In this document: positions 31,795 to 40,866 of the stretch, piece after piece | Position numbering within the stretch: position 1 is the stretch's first letter | How the letters are laid out: every line of letters starts with the position of its first letter | Assembly (NCBI GenBank): GCA_020847735.1 | Contig: JADLBL010000020.1 | Span: forward strand, 195,632 to 259,631 | Direction: 5' to 3' | Length of the DNA stretch: 64,000 nt | Origin: Candidatus Eisenbacteria bacterium | Lineage (GTDB): Bacteria; Eisenbacteria; RBG-16-71-46 | Notes under the pieces: generated by a model | Database searches by the model: none | Told to the model about the DNA's origin: nothing | Seen by the model: the letters and a program-made list of their open reading frames with translations, nothing else | Made by a program: the position numbers and the translations under genes

Positions 31795-31832
31795 GCGGCC
31801 CCCGCCCTCGCGGCGGGGGCCGCCGCATTTTC
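31795..31832 (+). terminator. Terminator after the kinase gene
   Basis: A perfect 12-bp stem GCGGCCCCCGCC/GGCGGGGGCCGC with loop CTCGC, followed by CGCATTTTC. Confidence 0.75.
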
Positions 31833-31904
31833 GTCGCCCTTTCGCGCAGGATCTTCAGTCCGCTGTGGCGCGGGGCGAATGGGCCGGGCTAGATTGCCGG
31901 CTCC

Positions 31905-33086
31905 ATGCGCCGGTTCCTGACTCCGCGGCTCGCGATTCTCTCGGCCGCGCACTTCACGATTGATTCGTACTCCAGCTTCTACCTGCCGCTGCTGCCGCTG
32001 CTGGTGCAGCGGCTGGGGCTCAACTACACGCTGGTCGGAACCCTCGTCGCCCTGGGCTCGATGTCGTCGTCGTTCGCTCAGCCGATCTTCGGCTTCGTCT
32101 CCGACCGGTTGAACCGCCCGTGGTTCGTCGCCCTCGGGCCGCTGGTCGCGGCCATCTTCCTGGCTTCCGTCGGGGGCGCGCCCAGCTACACGATCCTGGT
32201 GACGCTGCTGGTGCTGGGCGGCTTCGGCGTCTCGGCCTTTCACCCGCAGACGGCCTCGCTGGCCGGACAGACCGGAACGGACCGCGGCAAGTCCATGTCG
32301 TTCTGGGTCACGGGCGGAACGCTTGGCTGGGCGCTCGGGCCGATGTTCGCGACCGTGTCGGTCGGCCTGTTCGGGCTCGAGCGCACCTGGCTCGCGGCCC
32401 TGCCGGGCGTCCTGATGGCGGGCGTGCTGTTCGCCTGGTTCCGGCGCCAGCCGCCGCTCACGCACGCGCGGCGCGCGCGCACGCGACTCTCGGACCTGCG
32501 CGCCATCGCGCGGCCGCTCACGCTTCTTTACCTGGCCGTGGTCGCGCGTTCGGCGGTCTCGACGGGTTTCGCCACCTTCCTGCCGTTGTGGGTTCACGAG
32601 CAGGGCTGGTCGGTCACGGCCGGCGCGACGGTGACGACGATCTACCTGACGTGCGGCGCGCTCGGCGGCTTCGCGGGCGGCTGGCTGGCCGACCGCATCG
32701 GCGCGCGCCGCGTCGTGCGGCTGTCGTTCCTGCTCCCGGTGCCGTTCTACGTCGCGTTCTTCGCGCTCGGGGGGCCGGTGGGGCTCGCCTGCCTCGTCGC
32801 CGGCTACGCGCTGCTGCAGTCGTCGCTGCCCGTCAACGTCGTCATGGGCCAGGAACTCGCGCCACGGCACGCCTCGATGATCTCGAGCCTGCTGATGGGC
32901 GCCGCGTGGGGGGTGGGCGCGCTGCTCGTCGGTCCGGTCGGCGCGCTCGCGGACCACTCCGGCCTCACCGCCGGCCTGCGGGCGCTCAGCCTGCTTCTGG
33001 TGGCGGGCTTCGTGTGCGCGATGCTGCTGCCGGATCCGCGCCTGCACCGCTCGGCGGTGTCCGTTCCCGACGGCGCGCTCGACTGA
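31905..33086 (+). CDS. MFS exporter, fosmidomycin-resistance (Fsr) type
   Basis: The 393-residue product has 12 hydrophobic segments in two six-helix bundles. The first, LAILSAAHFTIDSYSSFYLPLLPLLVQRLGL, and the loop GFVSDRLNRPWF between helices 2 and 3 match the Fsr-like branch of the major facilitator superfamily, as do FHPQTASLAG and the helix-8 region GGFAGGWLADRIGARRVV. The family exports fosmidomycin and related hydrophobic compounds; the substrate here is unknown. A TAGATT at 31890-31895 lies 9 nt before the ATG and may be a -10 box of a nearly leaderless transcript. Confidence 0.82.
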   Translation: MRRFLTPRLAILSAAHFTIDSYSSFYLPLLPLLVQRLGLNYTLVGTLVALGSMSSSFAQPIFGFVSDRLNRPWFVALGPLVAAIFLASVGGAPSYTILVTLLVLGGFGVSAFHPQTASLAGQTGTDRGKSMSFWVTGGTLGWALGPMFATVSVGLFGLERTWLAALPGVLMAGVLFAWFRRQPPLTHARRARTRLSDLRAIARPLTLLYLAVVARSAVSTGFATFLPLWVHEQGWSVTAGATVTTIYLTCGALGGFAGGWLADRIGARRVVRLSFLLPVPFYVAFFALGGPVGLACLVAGYALLQSSLPVNVVMGQELAPRHASMISSLLMGAAWGVGALLVGPVGALADHSGLTAGLRALSLLLVAGFVCAMLLPDPRLHRSAVSVPDGALD

Positions 33087-33101
33087 CGGGCGCGCGGACC
33101 T

Positions 33102-35111
33102 CTACGCCGTGCCCGGAAGCTCCCCGCCGCCGTTCCTGCCTCTTCGCGCCTCCACGGGGCCGGCCCGCGCGCCGGCCGCCTCCGCCATCGCCGGAGGCGA
33201 AGCGTCACGCCGCCCGGCCCAGCATTGCAGCGAGAGCAGCGCCCACAGCGTCCGGCCGCGGTCCTCGCGGCCCTCGAGATGCTCGCGCACGATCCGGTGA
33301 ACGACCTTCGAGTCGAGAATGCCCGTGCGCTCGACGGCCGCCGGCGAGAGCGACTCGACGACCAGCCCGCGAAGCGGCCCGCGCGCCCACGCGGAGAACG
33401 GCGGCGAAAAGCCCTGCTTGCGCCGCGCCAGCAGGTCGGGCGGCAGCAGTCCCCGCGCGGCCTGCTTGAGCGCCCACTTGCCGCTCGTCCCGCGCAGCTT
33501 CGCGCCTTCCGGCAGCGCCAGCGCGAACTCGACGAGCGAACCGCGCAGGAACGGCGCGCGGGATTCGAGCCCGTGCGCCATCGTGCAGCGGTCCACCTTG
33601 GTGAGCAGGTCGCCGGAAAGATAGGTCTCGAAATCGAGCAGCTGGTACGCCGTGAGCGGCGCCCGGTCGGGGGCGGTGACGAGCTGCAGGTCGCGCAGCG
33701 ACCGCTCGAGCCGGCGGGCATGCTGGAGCGCCGCCTCGGGGCCGGCGGCCTCGCGCAGGCCCGGCGCCAGCAGGCTCATCGCCTCGGCCGGACGCGCGGT
33801 GCCGAACCAGGCGAGATGCCGCTCGAACGGCGGCAGGCCGCGCGAACCGAGGAAGCGCTCGACGAGGTGGGCGATCGTGACGTGATGGTGCCGGGGACGG
33901 AAGCGCCGCGCGGTCGCGAGGGCGGCGGCGGCCAGCGCGGCGGGAACCGCATCGGCGATCGCGGCGTGCCGGTGGCCGAGATAGGTGGGATAGCCCGCGA
34001 ACAGCTCGTCGCCGCCCTCGCCGGTCAGCACCACCGGCACGTGCCGCGCGGCGAGCCGGGCGAGCGCCCAGGTCGGCAGCACGCTCGGATCGCCGAGCGG
34101 CTGGTCCATGGAGGCGGCCCACGCGTGGAAGGCCTCCTCGCCCTCGCGCGCGGTCATGACCAGCTCGTGATGATCGGAGCCGATGGCCGAGGCGACGCGC
34201 CGCGCGTAGCCGGACTCGTCGTAGCCGCGGTGCTCGATGCGCATGCTGAAGGTCGGGAACGGGTGGCGCACGGCGCGGGCGGCGAACGTCGCGACCAGGC
34301 CCGAGTCGATGCCTCCCGAGAGAAAGACGCCGAAGGGCACTTCGCCCGGCACGCGCGTCGCCACGGCCGCCGCGAGCGCCTCGCGGGCGCGCGCCGGAGC
34401 ATCGGCCACGCGCGTCGTCGTTCCGCCCAGCAGCGCGTCCCACGGCCGCCACCAGCGGCGCAGCTTCTCGACGCCGGCGCGCACCACCAGCGTATGGGCG
34501 GGTGGCAGCTGGCGCATGCCGGCCCAGGCCGTGTCCGCGCCAGCGAACGCGCCGTGCACCAGGTAGCGGACGAGCGCGGCGGGCGCCGGGTCGCGCGAGA
34601 CCCATGGCAGCGCGAGCAGCGCCGCGGGCTCGGACGCGAACGCGAAGCGGCCCGGGGCGTGCGTGACGAACAGCGGCTTCTCGCCGGCACGATCCCGGGC
34701 CAACGTCAGCGTTTGACTCGCGCGGTCCCAGAGCGCGACCGCGAACATGCCGTCCAGCGAAACGGGGAAGTCCTCGGCGCGCTCCTCGAAGAGGTGCGGA
34801 ATCACCGCCGTGTCGGGGCCGTCGGCGATCTCGTGCCCGCGGCCGCGAAGCGCCGCCCGCAGCTCCGCGTGGTTGTAGATCTCGCCGTTCACCACCCCGG
34901 TGACGTCGCCGGACTCCGAGGTCATGACCCGCGCGGGCTGCCGAGGCGCCACGATCGCCAGGCGCGCGATGCCGAGCGCGCAGGTCCCGCCGTCCCAGAC
35001 CGCCTCGCCCGAGGGGCCGCGATGGCGCAGACGGCGGACCATCTCCCGCACCAGCCCGAGGCGTTCGTGCGGGGCGAGCGCGGGGGCGACGATGCCGGCG
35101 ATGCCGCACAT
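33102..35111 (-). CDS. asnB: Asparagine synthetase (glutamine-hydrolysing)
   Basis: I choose ATG 35111 because the enzyme must begin with Met-Cys: MCGIAG exposes the Cys2 nucleophile of the N-terminal glutaminase domain (1 to about 200, with VVNGEIYNH, GPDTAVIPH and DGMFAVALWD). The synthetase domain follows with the pyrophosphate loop FLSGGIDSG (about 250) and VLTGEGGDELFAGYPTY. Ammonia from glutamine is moved to an AMP-activated aspartate. At 669 residues it is slightly long; the last 40 residues are an Arg/Gly-rich tail of no known role. In exopolysaccharide loci such enzymes may amidate sugars, and a GT39 gene lies upstream on the same strand 26 bases away, so that role is also possible. 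Confidence 0.88.
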   Translation of the reverse strand: MCGIAGIVAPALAPHERLGLVREMVRRLRHRGPSGEAVWDGGTCALGIARLAIVAPRQPARVMTSESGDVTGVVNGEIYNHAELRAALRGRGHEIADGPDTAVIPHLFEERAEDFPVSLDGMFAVALWDRASQTLTLARDRAGEKPLFVTHAPGRFAFASEPAALLALPWVSRDPAPAALVRYLVHGAFAGADTAWAGMRQLPPAHTLVVRAGVEKLRRWWRPWDALLGGTTTRVADAPARAREALAAAVATRVPGEVPFGVFLSGGIDSGLVATFAARAVRHPFPTFSMRIEHRGYDESGYARRVASAIGSDHHELVMTAREGEEAFHAWAASMDQPLGDPSVLPTWALARLAARHVPVVLTGEGGDELFAGYPTYLGHRHAAIADAVPAALAAAALATARRFRPRHHHVTIAHLVERFLGSRGLPPFERHLAWFGTARPAEAMSLLAPGLREAAGPEAALQHARRLERSLRDLQLVTAPDRAPLTAYQLLDFETYLSGDLLTKVDRCTMAHGLESRAPFLRGSLVEFALALPEGAKLRGTSGKWALKQAARGLLPPDLLARRKQGFSPPFSAWARGPLRGLVVESLSPAAVERTGILDSKVVHRIVREHLEGREDRGRTLWALLSLQCWAGRRDASPPAMAEAAGARAGPVEARRGRNGGGELPGTA

Positions 35112-35137
35112 GCGTGAAGTCGCTCCGGGCCTTGGGG

Positions 35138-36577
35138 TCAGCGTGCGCCGTCGCGGCGGAAGGCCGCGAACCGGCGGTTCTCGAACAGGGGCTCGCCCCA
35201 GCGCTGCTGTCCCGCGTCGCGCGCGCGCGCCGGCAGGACGACGACGTCCGTGGCCGGCGCCGCCTCGAGCGAGGAATGAAAGCGCCACTGGCCGCGGGCC
35301 TCGAGCGAATCGCGGTAGCGGACCACGTAGTTGCTCGTCAGCACGTGTCCGCCCTCCGAGACCACTTCGGAAACCCGTCCCAGCCGGAAATCGGAGCCGG
35401 GACTATAGCAGTTGTCGTAGAGCACCGTGCCCGCTCCGGTCCGTGCGATCGCTTCGGCCATCGGCTCGCCGGATTCCTGACGCGCATACCGCACGAGCCA
35501 CGGCGAGCCGGCCGTGAGCAGCAGTGGGGCGAACAGGAGCCCCGCCAGCAGCGGCCGCGGCAGGCGTCCCGCGCGGGCGCGCCAGCACTCCGCGCTCCAC
35601 CAGGCGAGCGCCGGCAGGGCGGGCAGCAGGTAGGTGACGAGCTTGGAGCGCGAGAGCGTGAAGAAGATCGCCGCGAACAGCACGAACCCGGCCGCGACGC
35701 GCGTCGCCCCCGACCGCGGCATGCGCCACGGCGTCGCGAGCGACCAGGGCAGCGCGCCGCCCGCCAGCACCGCCGGCACGAACCACCACGGCTGGTCCCG
35801 CTTGAAGGCCCCGCTCGTCATACGTTCGAGCGATTCCTCGAGGAACGCGTAGCGCGCGTACTCGGGGTGGCGGCGCAGCGCCAGCGCGAACCAGCCGCCC
35901 GCCACCGCCAGCACGATCAGCCACCCGGGCGGCCACGCCAGCCAGCGCAGCGGCGCGCGCGAACGCATGAGCAGCGCCGCGCCGGCGCTGCCTCCCACGG
36001 CCCAGGCGAGCATCACCGGTCCTTTCAGGAGCACCCCGACCGCCACCGTCGCGTACATCGCCGCGCGGCGCGATGTCGAGCGACCCGAATCGGATTCGAG
36101 CGCGACGCCCGTCCAGACCGCGGTCACACACGCGGTCAGCGGCATGTCGAAGATGACGTAGGCTGCGAGCGAGGCGAACAGCGGCGCCGAGGCTGTGAGC
36201 AGCATCGTCTCGACCGGCGAGGGGGCTTCGGCGCCGGGCATCGCCGCGAGCCGGCGGGCGGTGCGCGCCAGAAGCAGGAGCACGATCAGCGAGGCGAGAA
36301 TCGAAGGCAGCCGGGCCGCGACGCGGTTGGCGCCGAATACGCGGATCGCGAGCGCCCCGGCGGCGAACAGTCCCGGCGGCTTGTCGAGATACGGCAGGCC
36401 CGCGAGATGCGGAATCACGAAGTCGCCATCGGCCGCCATTTCGCGCGCGACTTCGGCGTTGCGACCCTCGTCGGGGTCCAGGAGCGGCACCCGCCAGGCG
36501 CACCACAGCGACAGAGCGGCCGAAGCTGCGAGGACGAGCAGGACCGCGCGGGAGGAGGACGCGCTGCGAGCGGGCAT
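35138..36577 (-). CDS. GT39-family (ArnT/PMT-like) glycosyltransferase, membrane
   Basis: The 479-residue product has about eleven hydrophobic helices. The first periplasmic loop holds the hallmark WRVPLLDPDEGRNAEVAREM, whose Asp-Glu is the catalytic acidic pair of the GT-C fold, then LPYLDKPPGLFAAGAL, and later SRSKLVTYLLPALPALAWW. Such enzymes move a sugar from a polyprenyl-phosphate carrier to lipid A or protein on the outer side of the inner membrane; donor and acceptor cannot be told. The stop is 26 bases before the asparagine synthetase start, so the two probably form an operon. TAACGT at 36588-36593 on this strand, 10 nt before the ATG, may be its -10 box. Confidence 0.85.
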   Translation of the reverse strand: MPARSASSSRAVLLVLAASAALSLWCAWRVPLLDPDEGRNAEVAREMAADGDFVIPHLAGLPYLDKPPGLFAAGALAIRVFGANRVAARLPSILASLIVLLLLARTARRLAAMPGAEAPSPVETMLLTASAPLFASLAAYVIFDMPLTACVTAVWTGVALESDSGRSTSRRAAMYATVAVGVLLKGPVMLAWAVGGSAGAALLMRSRAPLRWLAWPPGWLIVLAVAGGWFALALRRHPEYARYAFLEESLERMTSGAFKRDQPWWFVPAVLAGGALPWSLATPWRMPRSGATRVAAGFVLFAAIFFTLSRSKLVTYLLPALPALAWWSAECWRARAGRLPRPLLAGLLFAPLLLTAGSPWLVRYARQESGEPMAEAIARTGAGTVLYDNCYSPGSDFRLGRVSEVVSEGGHVLTSNYVVRYRDSLEARGQWRFHSSLEAAPATDVVVLPARARDAGQQRWGEPLFENRRFAAFRRDGAR

Positions 36578-36752
36578 CACGCGCGGCACGTTAGCACAGC
36601 CTTGTCGTGTGCCGGCCCGGCGCCTTGCCACCACCGGCAGCGGGACGCATGCTGCGTGCAGCGGTGGCTGCGCGAGGCGCGCCGCGCGATTTCGTCACGA
36701 TCATGGAACCGGGCGCTCCCTTCGTGGAGCGCCAATGAGGAGTGCGAGCGGT

Positions 36753-37655
36753 ATGGAGATCGGCTTCGTCGGACTCGGCCGGATGGGATTCAACATGACC
36801 CTGCGCCTGCTGCAGGGCGGGCATCGCGTGTCGTGCTGGGACCTCAGTCCCGACAAGGTCGCGGCGGCGGCCGGGCGCGGCGCGACGCCGGCCACTTCGC
36901 TCGCGGATCTGGTGCGCCGTCTGGCCCCGCCGCGTGCGATCTGGGTCATGCTCCCGGCCGGCAAGGCGACCGACGACACGATTCACGCCCTGCAGCCGCT
37001 GCTCGCCGCCGGCGACCTGATCGTGGACGGCGGCAACTCCAACTTTCACGACGACCAGCGGCACGCGAAGGAACTGGCCTCCACCGGGCTGATGTACGTG
37101 GACGCCGGCACGTCGGGCGGGATCTGGGGCCTGCAGGTCGGCTACTGCATGATGCTCGGCGGTCCCGACGAGGCGATCGCCCGCCTCAAGCCGGGCCTCG
37201 ACACGCTCGCTCCTCCCGAAGGCTGGCTGCATTGCGGACCGGCCGGGGCCGGCCACTACGCGAAGATGATCCACAACGGCATCGAGTACGGCATGATGCA
37301 GGCGTACGCGGAAGGCTTCGAGATCCTGCGCGCGGGCGAGTATTCGTACGATCTCGCGAAGCTCTCGCACCTGTGGAACCAGGGCGGCGTCATCCGTTCG
37401 TGGCTGCTCGAGCTGGCGGAGCGCGCGTTCGCGAAGGATCCGGGCCTCGAGAAGATCCGCGGCTGGGTGGACGACTCGGGCGAGGGCCGCTGGACCGTGC
37501 TCGAGGCGATCGAGAAGAACGTCCCCGCCGAGGTGCTGACGCTCTCGCTCATGCGGCGCTTCCGCTCGCGGCAGGAGGACACGTTCACCGACCGCGTGCT
37601 CGCCGCGCTGCGCGCGGAGTTCGGAGGGCACGCCGTCAAGGGCCGCGACGCGTGA
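36753..37655 (+). CDS. gnd: 6-phosphogluconate dehydrogenase (short form)
   Basis: The start is ATG 36753 with AGGAG 10 nt upstream; an in-frame ATG at 36735 overlaps that ribosome site and is less likely. At 300 residues this is the short bacterial form, lacking the long C-terminal helical domain of the 470-residue type. The cofactor motif is GFVGLGRMGFNM, then VDGGNSNFHDD, the substrate motif DAGTSGGIWGLQVGY, and the catalytic HYAKMIHNGIEYGMM with Lys. It decarboxylates 6-phosphogluconate to ribulose 5-phosphate. It is the first gene of gnd-zwf-pgl; the next gene overlaps by 4 nt. Confidence 0.93.
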   Translation: MEIGFVGLGRMGFNMTLRLLQGGHRVSCWDLSPDKVAAAAGRGATPATSLADLVRRLAPPRAIWVMLPAGKATDDTIHALQPLLAAGDLIVDGGNSNFHDDQRHAKELASTGLMYVDAGTSGGIWGLQVGYCMMLGGPDEAIARLKPGLDTLAPPEGWLHCGPAGAGHYAKMIHNGIEYGMMQAYAEGFEILRAGEYSYDLAKLSHLWNQGGVIRSWLLELAERAFAKDPGLEKIRGWVDDSGEGRWTVLEAIEKNVPAEVLTLSLMRRFRSRQEDTFTDRVLAALRAEFGGHAVKGRDA

Positions 37656-39166
37656 CGACGCGCATTCACGTGCCCGTCGAGTCGCCCGCGGCGGCCCGGA
37701 AGGCGCCCGCGCCGCCGTGCGCGATGGTCGTCTTCGGTGCGACCGGCGACCTGACGCGCCGCAAGCTGATGCCCGCGCTCTACAACCTGGCCGCCGGCGG
37801 ACACCTGCCCGAGACGTTCGCGGTGCTCGGGTGCGCTCGGCGGGAGTGGAGCCGCGAGGAGTTCTGCGAGCGGATGCGCGCGGGCGTGCGGGAGTTCTCG
37901 CGCCGGCCGCTCGCGGAGCCGGCGTGGGAATGGTTCGAGCCGCGTCTGGGCTTCGTGTCGGGAGACTTCCGCGAGCCGGCGACCTACCGGCGCCTCGCGA
38001 CCTCGCTCGGGGAACTCGACCGCCGGCTCGGCACCGCGGGCAACCGGCTCTTCTACCTGGCCGTGCCGCCGGACGAGTTCGGACTGATCCTGAAGGGCCT
38101 CTCGGGCGCCGGCCTGATCGCCCCGCCCAACGGACCGGCGTTCTCGCGCGTCATCGTCGAGAAGCCTTTCGGGCGCGACCTCGAGACCGCCCGGGCGCTC
38201 AACGCGCTCGTCAGCGAGGTGCTCGACGAATCGCAGACGTTCCGCATCGATCACTATCTCGGCAAGGAGACGGTGCAGAACATCATGGTGTTCCGGTTCG
38301 CGAACAGCATTTTCGAGCCGATCTGGAACCGCAAGTACGTGGATCACGTCCAGATCACCGCCGCCGAGACGGTCGGGGTCGGCTCGCGCGGCCGATTCTA
38401 CGAATCCACCGGCGTGCTGCGCGACATCGTCCAGAATCACCTGCTCGAGGTGCTCTCGCTGTGCGCCATGGAGCCGCCCAACTCCGGGCACGCCGACGAC
38501 GTGCGCGGCGAGAAGCTCCGCGTCCTCAAGGCGCTGCGCCTGCCCTGGCAGGGCACGGTCGAGGACGAGCTGGTCGTCGGCCAGTACGGGGGCTACCGCG
38601 CCGAGCCGGACGTCGCGGCGGACTCGCTCACGCCGACGTTCGCCGCCCTGCGCGTGCACGTGGACAACTGGCGCTGGCAGGGCGTGCCGTTCTACCTGCG
38701 GGCCGGCAAGCGCATGGCGAAGCGCGTGACCGAAGTGTCCTTCCACATGCAGCCGATTCCGCTCTCGCTGTTCGGCCGGGGCGACCTGTGCGAGCACGTC
38801 GAGCCGAACGTCATCACGCTCCGCATCCAGCCGGAGGAGGGCATCGAGCTTTCGTTCTCGGCCAAGCAGCCGGGGAACGACTTCACGGTGACCCCGGTGG
38901 CCATGGACATGAAGTACGCCGAGGCGTTCGGGGGCGAGCCGCCCGAGGCCTACGAGCGGTTGCTGCTCGACGCCATGCGCGGCGACGCCACGCTGTTCTC
39001 GCGCCGTGACGCCGTGGAAGCCTCGTGGACGTGGATGCAGCCGATGCTCGACGGGCTCGAGGCGCTGCCGCGCCGGGCACCGCTCGCGTACGAGCCGGGC
39101 AGCTGGGGGCCCGAGGCCGCCGACCGCTTGATCCAACGCGATCGCCGCCGGTGGCGAAACCCCTGA
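37652..39166 (+). CDS. zwf: Glucose-6-phosphate 1-dehydrogenase
   Basis: The start is GTG 37652, overlapping the gnd stop (GTGA), which gives 504 residues. The NAD(P) motif is VVFGATGDLTRRKLMPALYNL (about 25-45), followed by EKPFGRDLETA and the substrate-binding and catalytic RIDHYLGKETVQNIMVFRFAN (about 200-220). The C-terminal domain has WRWQGVPFYLRAGKRM. It oxidises glucose 6-phosphate to 6-phosphogluconolactone and opens the oxidative pentose phosphate branch. It is translationally coupled to both neighbours. Confidence 0.95.
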   Translation: MTTRIHVPVESPAAARKAPAPPCAMVVFGATGDLTRRKLMPALYNLAAGGHLPETFAVLGCARREWSREEFCERMRAGVREFSRRPLAEPAWEWFEPRLGFVSGDFREPATYRRLATSLGELDRRLGTAGNRLFYLAVPPDEFGLILKGLSGAGLIAPPNGPAFSRVIVEKPFGRDLETARALNALVSEVLDESQTFRIDHYLGKETVQNIMVFRFANSIFEPIWNRKYVDHVQITAAETVGVGSRGRFYESTGVLRDIVQNHLLEVLSLCAMEPPNSGHADDVRGEKLRVLKALRLPWQGTVEDELVVGQYGGYRAEPDVAADSLTPTFAALRVHVDNWRWQGVPFYLRAGKRMAKRVTEVSFHMQPIPLSLFGRGDLCEHVEPNVITLRIQPEEGIELSFSAKQPGNDFTVTPVAMDMKYAEAFGGEPPEAYERLLLDAMRGDATLFSRRDAVEASWTWMQPMLDGLEALPRRAPLAYEPGSWGPEAADRLIQRDRRRWRNP

Positions 39167-39867
39167 GCGCGCCGGCGCATCGCCCGCGGGTCTTCGCGGA
39201 CGCCGGCGGTGTCGCCGAAGCGGCGGCGCGAATCGTCGTCGAGGCTTCGGTCCGCTGCCTCGAGGAGCGCGGCGAGTTCCGGCTCGCCATTCCCGGTGGC
39301 CGGTCGGTCGCGGGGATGCTCGACCGCCTCGCGCGGGAGCCCGACCGCTCGCTGGTGGACTGGACGCGCGTGACGCTGTTGTTCGCCGACGAGCGGGCGG
39401 TGCCGCCGGACCACCCCGATTCGAACTACCGGCTGGCCCGCACGCTGCTGCTGGACGCTCTCGGCGATCCGCTGCCGCGCGTGCGCCGCATGCGCGGCGA
39501 GGCGGCCGATCTCGAAGCCGCGGCGCGGGAGTACGACGCCGAACTGACGGTGCCGGCCGATCTCGTGGTGCTGGGGATCGGCGAGGACGGGCATGTCGCC
39601 TCGCTCTTTCCCGGCTCGCCGCTGCTCGCCGATTCGCCGCGGCGCGCGGCGTGCGTGCTCGACAGCCCGAAGCCGCCACCGCGCCGGCTGACGCTCACCC
39701 CGCGCGCCCTGCGCGAAGCGCGCGAGGGGCTGCTGGTTCTCGCCACCGGCGCCGGCAAGGCCGGCGCGGTGCGCGCGGCGCTGGCGGGCGGTGCCGACTT
39801 CCGCCGCGTGCCCGCCGCGCTGGCGCGCGACGGGATCTGGCTGCTGGACGCCGCCGCGGCCGGTTGA
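39151..39867 (+). CDS. pgl: 6-phosphogluconolactonase
   Basis: I start at GTG 39151, inside the last codons of zwf; 238 residues, the usual DevB/Pgl length. Motifs are FRLAIPGGRSVAGML, VTLLFADERAVPPDHPDSNY and the family signature VLGIGEDGHVASLFPGSPLL. It hydrolyses the lactone made by Zwf, completing the zwf-pgl-gnd sequence encoded in this one operon. The gene converges on the cytochrome gene to its right. Confidence 0.93.
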   Translation: MAKPLSAPAHRPRVFADAGGVAEAAARIVVEASVRCLEERGEFRLAIPGGRSVAGMLDRLAREPDRSLVDWTRVTLLFADERAVPPDHPDSNYRLARTLLLDALGDPLPRVRRMRGEAADLEAAAREYDAELTVPADLVVLGIGEDGHVASLFPGSPLLADSPRRAACVLDSPKPPPRRLTLTPRALREAREGLLVLATGAGKAGAVRAALAGGADFRRVPAALARDGIWLLDAAAAG

Positions 39868-39871
39868 AGCC

Positions 39872-40774
39872 TCAGGGCTTGCGCTGCGGGCGGATTCCGC
39901 CCGCGCGGAGCAGGGCGTAAATCGCCGCCACCTCGATGTCGCTGGCGTGCGCGAAAACCGGATACGGCATGCGCAGCGGATCGAGCGACCGTCCGTCCAC
40001 CGGGCTGAGGCCGCGCCGCATGGCTCCGTCGAACCCGGTCAGCGAGTGCGCCGAGGCGAGACCGACCAGGTCGGGGCCCTTCGGCGCCATCTGGCCCTCG
40101 GGTGCGCCGCGCAGGTCCTCGCCGTGACAGTCCTGGCAGGCGAGGTAGCCCGCGACGTATTCGCCGTACTCGGGCGTCACGGCTTCCGCCGGTCCATCCT
40201 GAGTCGCCGGCGCCTCGGGCGTGACGGCGAGAGGGAAGAGCTTCGCGCCCAGCACGAGATAGGCGAGCGGACTGAGCACCCGCGGCGGGACCGCACGCGA
40301 GACGGCCGGCTGCGAACGAAGGTAGGCGATCAGGGCGGCGACGTCGCGATCCGAGAGGTTGTGGAAGCGCACCGACGGCATGACGAGCATCGGCCTGCCC
40401 TCGCGATTGACCCCTTCGCGGATGGCGCGGGCGAGCTCCGCGTCGGAATAGCGGGCGAGCACTCCGCCGGGTGTGAGATTCGGCGCGTGCAGGTGGCCGA
40501 ACGGCGGCATGCCCGGTTCGGCGAGGAAATCCGCCGTCGAACCGGAGAGCGGCAGCTGCAGGTTCGGCGAGTGGCAGCCCGCGCAACTGCTGCGCGCGAG
40601 GTGCTCGCCCCGCGCGAGCAGCGTCGAGTCGGGGCGGAGGGCCACCGCACGGGCGCGGTTCGCGGGCGTGCGGTGAACGAGGATCCAGCCGTTCAGCATC
40701 AGCGCCGCCGCGGCGACGAGGATCAGGGCGAGAAGGCCGCCGGCGACGATGGCGAGGAAGCGGACGATTTTCAT
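39872..40774 (-). CDS. Membrane-anchored diheme cytochrome c
   Basis: ATG 40774 gives 300 residues. Residues 5-30 are a single hydrophobic anchor (FLAIVAGGLLALILVAAAALML), with the rest in the periplasm. Two c-type heme sites, SSCAGCH (about 65) and ACQDCH (about 190), head two cytochrome-c folds. Probable Met ligands lie in the second half of each, for example PMLVMPSVRFHNLSD after the first. This layout is common in electron-transfer partners of dehydrogenases or terminal oxidases. No dehydrogenase gene lies next to it. Confidence 0.82.
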   Translation of the reverse strand: MKIVRFLAIVAGGLLALILVAAAALMLNGWILVHRTPANRARAVALRPDSTLLARGEHLARSSCAGCHSPNLQLPLSGSTADFLAEPGMPPFGHLHAPNLTPGGVLARYSDAELARAIREGVNREGRPMLVMPSVRFHNLSDRDVAALIAYLRSQPAVSRAVPPRVLSPLAYLVLGAKLFPLAVTPEAPATQDGPAEAVTPEYGEYVAGYLACQDCHGEDLRGAPEGQMAPKGPDLVGLASAHSLTGFDGAMRRGLSPVDGRSLDPLRMPYPVFAHASDIEVAAIYALLRAGGIRPQRKP

Positions 40775-40810
40775 GCGCGGCTCCGGGCGTGAATGGCGCC
40801 GGCCCATGCC

Positions 40811-40851
40811 GGCGCAAGAAAGAAGGGAGCGCTCCCGAAGGAACGCTCCCC
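40811..40851 (-). terminator. Terminator after the small HTH gene
   Basis: On the minus strand, GGGAGCG and CGCTCCC form the base of an 11-bp stem with a TTC loop, followed by TTCTTTCTTG. It lies 16 bases past the HTH gene stop. Confidence 0.65.
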
Positions 40852-40866
40852 GCCTACGCCGGCCGG

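Noticed and set aside
33225-35117. Long plus-strand reading frame opposite asparagine synthetase, and similar long frames at 50214-51977, 51710-54814 and 57039-58736
   Set aside because: They are opposite-strand shadows of clear enzymes in GC-rich DNA; their products are low-complexity Arg/Ala/Gly strings with no motif or ribosome site.
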